From NCBI GenBank assembly GCA_027491415.1, contig JAOZFH010000025.1:19974-83973 (forward strand): a stretch of 64,000 nucleotides of DNA, written 5' to 3'. This document shows positions 15,094 through 22,178 of this stretch, in pieces. The position numbers were made by a program, and so were the translations under genes. Source of the stretch: Thermoproteota archaeon. GTDB taxonomy: Archaea; Korarchaeota; Korarchaeia; Korarchaeales; Korarchaeaceae. Within the stretch, counting starts at the first letter, position 1. Each line of letters starts with the position of its first letter. The notes beneath the pieces were generated by a model that did not search any database, was not told the origin of the DNA, and saw only the letters and a list, made by a program, of their open reading frames with translations.

Positions 15094-15672
15094 TCATTTT
15101 ACGAGGTCACCGCCCTCCCCCAGGCTCCTGATGAGCTCGGGAGGCACCCACTCCGTCAGATAGATGAGATCTGAGCCCCTCCACACCCTCATACCTCTCC
15201 GGACAAGACCCTGAGCATCCACCCCGAGGACAACTACGTCACTTCCGTGCCTCCTGCCGACCTCCACGGCCACCTCCGGGGTCGCAGAGAGGTGAACGAA
15301 CCTGCGCCTCATGGGCTTGATCCCCTCCCTGAGGATCTTGCTGAGCGCTCTCCTGGTCGTGCCGTGGTACAGTACCGGTGGAGGGTCCTCAAGTGGATCC
15401 CCGGGTGGGAGGACCGGTACGCTGTGGCCGTAAGTCGCTCTTATTCTACCGCCCTTAATTTCGAACCTCCCGCGAGGATCGCGCATCACGACCATCTCGA
15501 TGTCCCCCGCGGTGACCCACTCGAACCCGCGGAGGCGGGATATCCTTCTGGCTAGTTCGCCAACATCTACGTCGGAGAATCCGAACTCGTCCAGCCTAAT
15601 CCCCATCAACTCCGGCCTGTGCCTGAGTACGAGGGTGAGCAGCTTGCTCAACCTCCTCATCCTCTCATCCAT
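15094..15672 (-). CDS. kptA: RNA 2'-phosphotransferase (Tpt1/KptA)
   Basis: This 192-residue enzyme moves the 2'-phosphate left by RNA ligation to NAD+, releasing ADP-ribose 1'',2''-cyclic phosphate. Family motifs are present in order: SKLLTLVLRHRPE at the N-terminus, the winged-helix part with GFSDVDVGEL, RIRATYGHS near the domain border, LYHGTTRRAL in the ADP-ribosyltransferase half, and RFVHLSATPEVAVEVG. The length is normal for archaeal KptA. A macrodomain protein, which can bind ADP-ribose derivatives of this kind, is encoded at 39867. The gene is divergent from a membrane protein gene; a TATA-like TTTATAC lies between them. Confidence 0.93.
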   Translation of the reverse strand: MDERMRRLSKLLTLVLRHRPELMGIRLDEFGFSDVDVGELARRISRLRGFEWVTAGDIEMVVMRDPRGRFEIKGGRIRATYGHSVPVLPPGDPLEDPPPVLYHGTTRRALSKILREGIKPMRRRFVHLSATPEVAVEVGRRHGSDVVVLGVDAQGLVRRGMRVWRGSDLIYLTEWVPPELIRSLGEGGDLVK

Positions 15673-15737
15673 CTACCTCATTTAGCGACCGCGGCGGGAT
15701 CGTTTATACGATTTACCGCTCCCAATCGGAGCCTGAG

Positions 15738-16343
15738 ATGTCAGTGGCAGAGGTGGGGGGACTACTCGCTTCCCTGGGAATGCTCGCAGCGAGCGGCCTT
15801 ATCTCAGCCGCCTACCTGATGCAGGGACTCGCAAGCTCAGCGATCTCGAGGGCAATCCGCGCACCCATGGCCGAGCGAAGACCTCTAGACAGAGTCTACA
15901 CGCTCACTTGGATTCTCGCGGCCGCCGTGGCAGCGTGGATCTCACGGAAGTCCGGCATATTCACGGTTCTCGCCGTGGCACCGGCCTTCAAGAGCGGCGC
16001 GGACTTGGGAAGCAGGGCAGTCTACTCAGTGCACGATCTCACTCTGCTCGGTCAGGCCAGAGGACTCCGCTCGGCCGTTTCGAGGGCGCTCGCCCTAGCC
16101 TCCCTACCCAGTCTCTTCTTCCTCCTCAGCTGGTGGCTCCTCCGGCAGGCAGCCTCGCTGGCCGTCAAGGTGGTCCTCGGCCTGCGGCTGGATCTCGTTG
16201 CTCTGACCTTCTGGCTGCTCGGGGTGGCGTTCGGACTGGCGTTTGGCGCGGCGAGATCGCGCGGCGAGTCCGGCTTACTCCTCAGGGGGGAGCTGGCGTT
16301 GGTGCTGGGATCTAAGGCGCGAGAGGCTTTCTCGCCTGGCTAG
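15738..16343 (+). CDS. multi-pass membrane protein of unknown function
   Basis: This 201-residue protein has about five hydrophobic segments: residues 5-30, 55-70, 75-90 (weaker), 118-150 and 160-185. A loop of basic and Arg-rich sequence (RAIRAPMAERRPLDR) follows the first helix and should face the cytoplasm. I do not recognise the family. The ATG at 15738 has GGAG six bases upstream. It may be co-transcribed with the bactofilin-like gene 55 bases downstream. Confidence 0.65.
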   Translation: MSVAEVGGLLASLGMLAASGLISAAYLMQGLASSAISRAIRAPMAERRPLDRVYTLTWILAAAVAAWISRKSGIFTVLAVAPAFKSGADLGSRAVYSVHDLTLLGQARGLRSAVSRALALASLPSLFFLLSWWLLRQAASLAVKVVLGLRLDLVALTFWLLGVAFGLAFGAARSRGESGLLLRGELALVLGSKAREAFSPG

Positions 16344-16398
16344 CGCTCACGGGTGAACGAGAAGGATAATTTCGTGAACCAGACGGTTAGGGAGTGGG

Positions 16399-17061
16399 AT
16401 GCCGAGATCGGTCAGGTCGGGCGAGGGCGGCGGCGTGGTGATTCGCGGCAGCGGCGTCTACAGGGAGGGGGAGGAACTCAGGGTCGCGGGCTCGGCCAGG
16501 GCCGGCGCCGATGTAGTGGCGAGGAGAGTCTCGGTGGCCGGGAGGCTCGCCGTTAAAGGGGTCCTCAAGTCTGAGACTGTCTCCATTGCGGGCACCCTGA
16601 GCGCCGGGGGAGTGGAGTGCAGGCGGCTCTCTGTGGCTGGCCTGGCCAGGATCGACGGCAGGCTTGTGGCGGAAGTCGTCAAAGTCGGCGGTCGGCTCGA
16701 GTCCAAAGAAATCCTCTCGAAGCTGGTGAAGATTGGTGGCTCCGTCCGAGCGGGTTCTATAGAGGCCGACGAGCTCGAGATAAATCTGGGGGGATCCTCA
16801 GAGGTCAGAAGGATCTCGGCCAAGACCGTGAGGATAAGTCCCAAGAGGGACCTGATGGGGCTCTTGATGCCCTCAAAGAGGAAGCTGAGGGCCGAGAGAA
16901 TAGAGGGAAAGCAGGTGTACCTCTCTCGGGTCACGTGCGAGGAGGTCGTGGGAGAGCGTGTGCTCGTGGGGCCGGTGTGCCGGATCCGCAGGGTGGTCTA
17001 CAGCGAGGTCGTGAAGGTTTCCGACCGGGCCAGGGTGCTGGAGCTGGTCAAGGCCAAGTAG
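16399..17061 (+). CDS. bactofilin-like polymer-forming protein
   Basis: This 220-residue protein consists of short repeated beta-strands with regular Gly and Val spacing (GSGVYREG, VAGSARAGADVVA, VSVAGRLAVKGVLKSETVSIAGTL, LSVAGLARIDGRL and so on), the pattern of right-handed beta-helices of the bactofilin group. Bactofilins self-assemble into filaments without nucleotide and act as scaffolds at membranes. There is no transmembrane segment. A basic insert (SPKRDLMGLLMPSKRK) at about residue 150 interrupts the repeats and could be a membrane- or partner-binding loop. It sits between a membrane-protein gene and a convergent acyltransferase gene, 6 bases from its end. The assignment is by repeat pattern, not by a specific motif. 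Confidence 0.6.
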   Translation: MPRSVRSGEGGGVVIRGSGVYREGEELRVAGSARAGADVVARRVSVAGRLAVKGVLKSETVSIAGTLSAGGVECRRLSVAGLARIDGRLVAEVVKVGGRLESKEILSKLVKIGGSVRAGSIEADELEINLGGSSEVRRISAKTVRISPKRDLMGLLMPSKRKLRAERIEGKQVYLSRVTCEEVVGERVLVGPVCRIRRVVYSEVVKVSDRARVLELVKAK

Positions 17062-17067
17062 GCGGGG

Positions 17068-17682
17068 CTACCTCCCTCCGAATCTGGCCCGCTCGCTCAG
17101 CATCCTCTCGTAGTCGGCCCTTGTCACGACGACCTCGCGGCCGCAGTGCTCGCACGTGAACCTCACCGCCTCCTCTCCCTCGCGTGGCTCTCCGCGGAGG
17201 GGCCTCCCGCAGTAGCACACGAACCCGATGAGCCGAGCCGGGTTTCCAACCACTAGGCCGTGGGGAGGGACATCCCTCGTGACCACCGATCCGGCGGCCA
17301 CCATGGAGTACTCCCCTATGGTCACCCCGCAAACGACCGTGGCGTTGGCCCCTATGCTCGCGCCCCTCTTGACGCGGGTGGGCACCACCTCCCAGTCGAC
17401 GTTGAATGACCTTGGGTACTTGTCGTTGGTGAAGGTGACGTGCGGCCCGATGAAGGCGTCGTCCTCGATGGTCACCCCCCTGAAGACCGAGACGCCGTTC
17501 TCTATCTTCACCCCGTCGCCTATCTCGACCCCGGCGTCGACGTACACGTCCTTGCCGAGGACGCAGTTCCTTCCGATCTTTGCTCCGCTCCTCACGTGCG
17601 CGAAGTGCCACACCTTGGTGCCCTCCCCGATCCGGGCCCCTGGCTCCACGACCGCCTTCTCGTGAACGAAGGCCCTACCCAT
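17068..17682 (-). CDS. left-handed beta-helix acyltransferase with zinc ribbon
   Basis: This 204-residue protein is a hexapeptide-repeat acyltransferase closest in motif to the WbpD/WlbB type that N-acetylates amino sugars of surface glycans: VHEKAVVEPGARIGEGTKVWHFAHV, then VLGKDVYVDAGVEIGD, FTNDKYPRSFN, and GNPARLIG at the end of the helix. The His in KVWHFAHV region is the usual catalytic residue. After the fold comes an unusual C-terminal zinc ribbon (CYCG ... CEHCG). ATG 17682 is preferred to GTG 17700 because of a TATA box at 17714-17719 and a GGGGGTG site. It may serve surface-glycan synthesis. Confidence 0.82.
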   Translation of the reverse strand: MGRAFVHEKAVVEPGARIGEGTKVWHFAHVRSGAKIGRNCVLGKDVYVDAGVEIGDGVKIENGVSVFRGVTIEDDAFIGPHVTFTNDKYPRSFNVDWEVVPTRVKRGASIGANATVVCGVTIGEYSMVAAGSVVTRDVPPHGLVVGNPARLIGFVCYCGRPLRGEPREGEEAVRFTCEHCGREVVVTRADYERMLSERARFGGR

Positions 17683-17742
17683 CACGACACCCCCGCGCAC
17701 CGCCGCATCAAGTCATTAATCCACACGGTCAGATCCCTCCGG

Positions 17743-18561
17743 CTACCCAAATCCCCCGGCGGCGGGCGCGAACCTGAAGTTCAGGGGGTCTAGGAAGTAC
17801 TTGGGCACGATCGGACTCAGAGGGTACTTCAGGGCGAGCCACCCCTGGAAGATCATGATGGCGGCCGTCGCCCAGGCAGAGTTCTCCCTCTCCAGACCTA
17901 CCGAGTACCTGAAGGCCCTGTAGATCAGGAACGCCTCCCAGACGAGGAAGGCCGCGCCAACGATGGCCGAAGTGGTGAGATCGAAGGAGTAGTATCTTTG
18001 AAGGTCGCTTAGAGTTTTGACTGAGAGTTCTTGGAGGAGCTTCGGCGAATAGGCCACGCTGAGATCGTATAGGATCACAAGGTTCCCGACCGTCAGGCGC
18101 TTCGCCGCGACTAGGGCGACCGCCCTGAGGGCCTCGGGCACCAAGACGGGGCTGGTGGCCATGACGGCCGCAGATAGGGGAAGATCTCGCCCCATTCTGC
18201 GCGCCACGTACGAGGCCAGGGCCCCCCTCACGACCATCAGGAGCCCCATCAGGGCCGGAATGATGAACGCGCTGGCGACCGCCTGGAGGGTCATGGCCCT
18301 GTCGCTGTAGAAGATCACGTCGATGTTCGCCACCCAAGGCGGGAGGTTCGCCACCTCGTAGCGTATGCCCGAGTCCAAGGCGAGCTTAGACGCGAGCACT
18401 ACGACGGACTGCACGACCCACATCGAAACAAGGATTTTCAGGCTGGACGCCCGCCCTAGCTTGACGTAGAGTTCCTTGCTTCCGATGAAGGCCCCTCTCA
18501 GATACTCGCTGAACGTGTAGAAGGCCTCGGCTCCCAGCAGCCTCTCGCCCTCGGCATCCAC
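17743..18561 (-). CDS. multi-pass membrane protein, possibly Yip1-like
   Basis: This 272-residue protein has about five hydrophobic segments after a cytoplasmic-looking N-terminal part (ECLRGAF-like amphipathic stretch FSEYLRGAFIG). The layout recalls Yip1-domain proteins, whose relatives in eukaryotes recruit Rab GTPases, but no decisive motif is seen. Segments are near residues 42-62, 92-118, 130-155, 195-215 and 225-245. It is separated from the protease gene upstream by 31 bases on the same strand. Function unknown. Confidence 0.55.
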   Translation of the reverse strand: MDAEGERLLGAEAFYTFSEYLRGAFIGSKELYVKLGRASSLKILVSMWVVQSVVVLASKLALDSGIRYEVANLPPWVANIDVIFYSDRAMTLQAVASAFIIPALMGLLMVVRGALASYVARRMGRDLPLSAAVMATSPVLVPEALRAVALVAAKRLTVGNLVILYDLSVAYSPKLLQELSVKTLSDLQRYYSFDLTTSAIVGAAFLVWEAFLIYRAFRYSVGLERENSAWATAAIMIFQGWLALKYPLSPIVPKYFLDPLNFRFAPAAGGFG

Positions 18562-18592
18562 ACGGTGCCCAGAGACGATCGCGGAAAAAAGG

Positions 18593-20164
18593 TTAACGAT
18601 CAGTTCTGAACAGAATCCAAGCCCCCCTGAGGGGGTTGAAGTTCCAAATCAGGTCTTGCGAGCAGCTGAGGCACATCCACACTGGGTCGTACGAGTACCC
18701 CTCGTCCCTCAACACCGACTCCTTGAAGAAGGCCAGGGCCTCCAGAATGCCAGCCCTCCCGGCGCCGCCCGGGAGATAGTAGTCCGGGTAGGAGAGAGCA
18801 AAGGCGAGGAACTCGACTATTCGCGCGTACTCCCCGTCTATTAGCTGTCCCCTCGACGTGGTCGCTATGATCAGGGCCTGGCTGAGCCCCGATACCTCGC
18901 GCGCGAAGCCTTCGGCTTCGCAGCCGTTTACGAGGAGGACGAGCTTGCCGTAGCTCAGGTTGGCCAGCGCCCTCGATAGGTCCTCCGCAGTCAGGTTCCC
19001 AGGGGCGAGGTCGACCCAGTCCCACCCCGCGCCGTGGTGGGCGTCTATGACCACGAAGACGATGTCGTTCAGGTCCGACGGGAGGGAGGCGATGGCATGA
19101 AGGGCCCTCTCCACGTCCTCCTCGGTCTGAATTATGAGGTCCGGGTAGATCAACCCGGCCGAGGGGGCCTTCCTCCTCCTCCCCCAGGGGACGTCGGACA
19201 TGTACATGCCGACTTGGAAGGGGCCAGCCCAGCCCCTGGAGAGGTGCGTCCAGTACAGGGCCGTGGCGTCGAGTCCCTCCTCGGTTCGGAGGGACGTCTG
19301 GCTGACGATGAGGAGTATGCTGTCCTCGCCGTAGCCGTGCCTCTTCGCGAGGTGGTAGAGCATGAGAGAGCCGCCGGCCCCTATCCTGCCTCCCTGAATT
19401 ATCACGAGATACCTCTGGGACCTCCCGTAGAGCGCGTTAAGTCTAGGATTGTCCAGATCGTTCATGGGATCAGTTCCAGCCTCCAGCTCCTCAAGGTTGG
19501 AGAAGCCATCCGAGTCCGCATCTCCGCGCAGGACCTCACCTCCCAACAGGCCCGACTGGCACAGGTCCACGACGTAGTAGAAGGGGAGCGCCTCCAAGGA
19601 GAGTAGAGCGGATGTCTCTCCGTCGTCGACCACCCCGTCGCTCAACACGGCATCCACAAGCCTCGAAACGCAGCCGCGCGTCTCTTCCACCGTGAATAGT
19701 CTAGAGTATTCTGGAGGAGGTCCGCGCAGGATACCCTCCACGACCCTGACAAGGGCCCACTCTCCTTCCTCCATCCTCCCGTCTGCCTCGAGCCGAGACA
19801 GCATTCGATAGACCCACCTCTCCATCCCCGTGCGGATGGCGTAGGATAGGAGGGGGCTGGCCGACAGCGGGTTGCCACCCCAGCTGAACTCGTCCCCGTC
19901 GCAGATCCCATCTCCATCCGTGTCCCAGAGTACGGGAGAGGTTCCAATCTTCACTTCGAAGCCGTCCATCAGCCCGTCTAGGTCCGTGTCGAACTTTCCC
20001 ACCTTTGTCTTGTAGACCAGCTCCTCCAGCGCGTCGGCGAGCATGTCGTCATCTCTGTCCACCAGACCGAACGTGAGTGTGGTCAGGCTTCCCAGCTGGC
20101 TCAGCAGGAGCGCAAATGACAGGAGAGCACTTAGTCTCTTGGCCCTCGTCCTCCAGCGGATCAA
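18593..20164 (-). CDS. exported clan CD cysteine protease with calcium-binding repeats
   Basis: This protein of 523 residues (from TTG 20164) starts with a strong signal peptide (RWRTRAKRLSALLSFALLLSQ, read in part). Three aspartate-rich calcium repeats of the thrombospondin type-3 kind follow (DTDLDGLMDG, DTDGDGICDGDE, DADSDGFSNLEE). The C-terminal half has a caspase/legumain-type dyad: VIDAHHGAGWDW supplies the catalytic His-Gly and LLVNGCEAEGF the catalytic Cys, each after a hydrophobic strand, in the order and spacing of clan CD. It is likely a secreted, calcium-stabilised protease. An upstream TTG at 20242 would add 26 residues that spoil the signal peptide. No inhibitor or substrate gene is recognisable nearby. 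Confidence 0.75.
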   Translation of the reverse strand: MIRWRTRAKRLSALLSFALLLSQLGSLTTLTFGLVDRDDDMLADALEELVYKTKVGKFDTDLDGLMDGFEVKIGTSPVLWDTDGDGICDGDEFSWGGNPLSASPLLSYAIRTGMERWVYRMLSRLEADGRMEEGEWALVRVVEGILRGPPPEYSRLFTVEETRGCVSRLVDAVLSDGVVDDGETSALLSLEALPFYYVVDLCQSGLLGGEVLRGDADSDGFSNLEELEAGTDPMNDLDNPRLNALYGRSQRYLVIIQGGRIGAGGSLMLYHLAKRHGYGEDSILLIVSQTSLRTEEGLDATALYWTHLSRGWAGPFQVGMYMSDVPWGRRRKAPSAGLIYPDLIIQTEEDVERALHAIASLPSDLNDIVFVVIDAHHGAGWDWVDLAPGNLTAEDLSRALANLSYGKLVLLVNGCEAEGFAREVSGLSQALIIATTSRGQLIDGEYARIVEFLAFALSYPDYYLPGGAGRAGILEALAFFKESVLRDEGYSYDPVWMCLSCSQDLIWNFNPLRGAWILFRTDR

Positions 20165-20451
20165 CCTCAGCGCGCTCAGAAGGCATGGGGGTGAACATAA
20201 CGGTTTGCCCCCGACCAAATCGGTCCTCCTGGCCTGATTCAACGAACTCGCGCGGGCCCCAGGGTGGGCGATCCCACAACCTGCCTCTAGGGCCCCCCGG
20301 GCGACGCCGTGGTCAGGTGCCAGTTGAAAGCCTCCTTTATACAGGAAGGGACGTCTCGAGGATGTAGGGTAGGTGTTGATTCCTGACTAAAATCTTTAAT
20401 TAATTGATAAAGCAGAACGTTTGAAGTACTCTCTTAGCTCTGGTGTGGTTC

Positions 20452-21054
20452 ATGTCGGGCTTGAGCTTGTTGGGGAGGGTGGTGGCTTGGGAGTTCCTAG
20501 TGGCAGCCGCCGCCTATCTGCTAATGGCCGTCACAACCGGTCTCTCACCTAAGAAGTCCCCGCAGGTGGGATTCTTTGCACTCGGCTTTGCCTTTCTGTC
20601 GCTGGCCATGGCCGCCAGGTTCGTCTCCCTGTTCCTCCCCCCCGCCGTCAGGTGGAAGCTGACAATACCCTCTGGGGCCCTGGTCTTCATGTCGGCTTCG
20701 GCCCTCCTCAGCGGGTTCACCAGGCCCTCGTCAAGGCCGATTGCCGAGGCTGGGGTGATCGTTGCCGGGGCCGCGGTACTTGCAGTGGTTGGCAACGATC
20801 CCTCCGGCTTGTCCCTGATTGAGTTCTGCTACGGCCTCGTATTCTTCATCCTGTTCGCCCTGTCGGCCCGGGTTTACTCAAAGTCCGGCTTGTCCACCCA
20901 CCTCTTTCTAGCCCTGGGGCTTTTGCTGATTGGCCTGTCAGGCCTGTTGCCCGCGATCACCCTTCCGTTCCTGTCTCACGCTCGTCTCCTCTTGTCGGCC
21001 TCTCTTCACCTGGGCGCCGCCGTGTCATTCGTGTGGGCGCTCGCGGGGGTCTGA
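20452..21054 (+). CDS. multi-pass membrane protein of the longin-GTPase operon
   Basis: This 200-residue protein has about seven hydrophobic helices with short loops (first near residues 8-28, last near 178-198). Charged residues are few and lie in loops. I do not recognise a family; its size and topology resemble the membrane protein at 40697-41284. The ATG at 20452 is preferred to GTG 20443; an AT-rich element (CTTTAATTAATTGATAAAG, 20394-20412) supplies the promoter. The stop at 21054 is two bases before the start of the longin-like gene, and that gene overlaps the GTPase gene, so the three are one operon. It may be the membrane anchor or receptor of that set. Confidence 0.65.
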   Translation: MSGLSLLGRVVAWEFLVAAAAYLLMAVTTGLSPKKSPQVGFFALGFAFLSLAMAARFVSLFLPPAVRWKLTIPSGALVFMSASALLSGFTRPSSRPIAEAGVIVAGAAVLAVVGNDPSGLSLIEFCYGLVFFILFALSARVYSKSGLSTHLFLALGLLLIGLSGLLPAITLPFLSHARLLLSASLHLGAAVSFVWALAGV

Positions 21055-21056
21055 GA

Positions 21057-21473
21057 ATGGGCCTGAGGGACGTCTACGTCTTCGAGGATCGCACGGGTAG
21101 GCTGGTGTTTGCCAAGTCGTACGGGAGTCTCAGGGGGGACGAGGATCTCATTTCAGGGTTCCTGTCCTCGATTCAAAACTTCCTCGCCGAGGTCGCGGAG
21201 GACGAGATAAAAGAAATCTCGGGAAGGAGGTTCAGGTTCCTGTTTAAGAGGGCGGGAGACTGCGTTGTTTGCGTCGTCGTTGACGGTAGCGAGGGCTCCG
21301 AGTCGTCCAAGAGGCTGCTGGACAGTGTTGCCAAGGCCTTCTTGAAGGCCAGCAGGGTGACCGGCCTCAGGCGGCTGGATCAGTTCGAGAAGAAGTGTGA
21401 CGAGATAGCGGAGAGCTGGGGGAAGCTGGTCAGATGGAGTGAGGCCCTAGACCAGCTCGATGAATGGGGGTGA
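21057..21473 (+). CDS. longin-like (profilin-fold) protein
   Basis: This 138-residue protein has the pattern of longin/roadblock-type folds: a first strand with turn VYVFEDRTGRLVFAKSYG, a helix with acidic lead DEDLISGFLSSIQNFLAEV, then strands ISGRRFRFLFKRAGDCVVCVVVD, and a second long helix (SKRLLDSVAKAFLKAS). In eukaryotes longin domains are found in SNAREs, adaptor small subunits and Rab exchange factors; in prokaryotes relatives act as partners of small GTPases. The ATG at 21057 is two bases after the previous stop, and the last bases overlap the start of a Rab-like GTPase gene. The fold call is inference from pattern; the operon is seen directly. Confidence 0.6.
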   Translation: MGLRDVYVFEDRTGRLVFAKSYGSLRGDEDLISGFLSSIQNFLAEVAEDEIKEISGRRFRFLFKRAGDCVVCVVVDGSEGSESSKRLLDSVAKAFLKASRVTGLRRLDQFEKKCDEIAESWGKLVRWSEALDQLDEWG

Positions 21474-22177
21474 GACCCCTGGGCCTCAGCGCCATAGAAC
21501 TCCTCGAGTCCCTCCCACCAGAGCTCGTCTCAGCGGTTACGGAGGCTCTCAAATCACTCGGCCTCTCCCCCGGGGATCCGCTGGACGACGATCACCTCAC
21601 GAAGATTTTCAGGGAAGTCTCCCGGTCTCTCGGCAAGGCGAGAGCTTACCAGGCGTTCCGCGAGGCGGGCGTGGTGAGGGGGATCACCAGGGCGAAGGCC
21701 TTCGTGGTGGGAGACGCCGCGGTGGGGAAGACGACGTTCTGCGTCAAGCTGGCGACGGGAAGGTTCAAAGAGGAGTACAAGGTGACGGTCGGGGTCGACT
21801 TCTACACGCTCGACCTGATAAGCGGTGGCAGGCTTGTGAAGCTGGTGCTCTGGGATCTAGCAGGCCAGGAGAGGTTCGGCCTGGTGAGACCGAACTTCTA
21901 CGCCGGATCCTGCGGGGGTTTCATTGCATTCGCCTTGGACAGGCCCGAGACCCTTCGCAGCGTGCCGGGGTGGGTCAGGGAGATAGAGGAGAACGTGGGA
22001 AGGAAGGTTCCGGCCGTTCTGATCGGCACCAAGCTGGACCTCTCCCCAAGTCTTCCCGAGGCCTCGAACATCGCCGAGGAACTGGACCTGGTGGGCTACG
22101 TGCCCGTGAGCTCGAAGACCGGGGAGAACCTCATGAGAGCCGTCAGGACGCTCATTTCGGCCTGCGTCAACATCTAG
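21464..22177 (+). CDS. Rab/Ras-like small GTPase with N-terminal helical extension
   Basis: This 237-residue protein has an approximately 75-residue helical extension followed by a Ras-superfamily G domain. G1 is GDAAVGKT (83-90), G2 a threonine in KVTVGVDF (Thr108), G3 DLAGQERF with Gln135 in the catalytic position, G4 TKLD (189-192) where Asn is usual, and G5 SSKTG. The DLAGQERF/VGVDF combination is closest to Rab proteins. The Asn-to-Thr change in G4 leaves the Lys and Asp that read guanine. The gene overlaps the end of the longin-like gene by 10 bases, with GTG 21470 as an alternative start. The extension may dock to the longin or membrane partner. No prenylation signal of the eukaryotic type is expected. 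Confidence 0.88.
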   Translation: MGVRPLGLSAIELLESLPPELVSAVTEALKSLGLSPGDPLDDDHLTKIFREVSRSLGKARAYQAFREAGVVRGITRAKAFVVGDAAVGKTTFCVKLATGRFKEEYKVTVGVDFYTLDLISGGRLVKLVLWDLAGQERFGLVRPNFYAGSCGGFIAFALDRPETLRSVPGWVREIEENVGRKVPAVLIGTKLDLSPSLPEASNIAEELDLVGYVPVSSKTGENLMRAVRTLISACVNI

Positions 22178-22178
22178 A

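Noticed and set aside
22154..22177. C-terminal CVNI of the Rab-like GTPase, like a CaaX prenylation box.
   Set aside because: The third position is Asn rather than aliphatic, no protein prenyltransferase is known for such archaea, and the CPBP protease at 39003 is not linked. Treated as chance.
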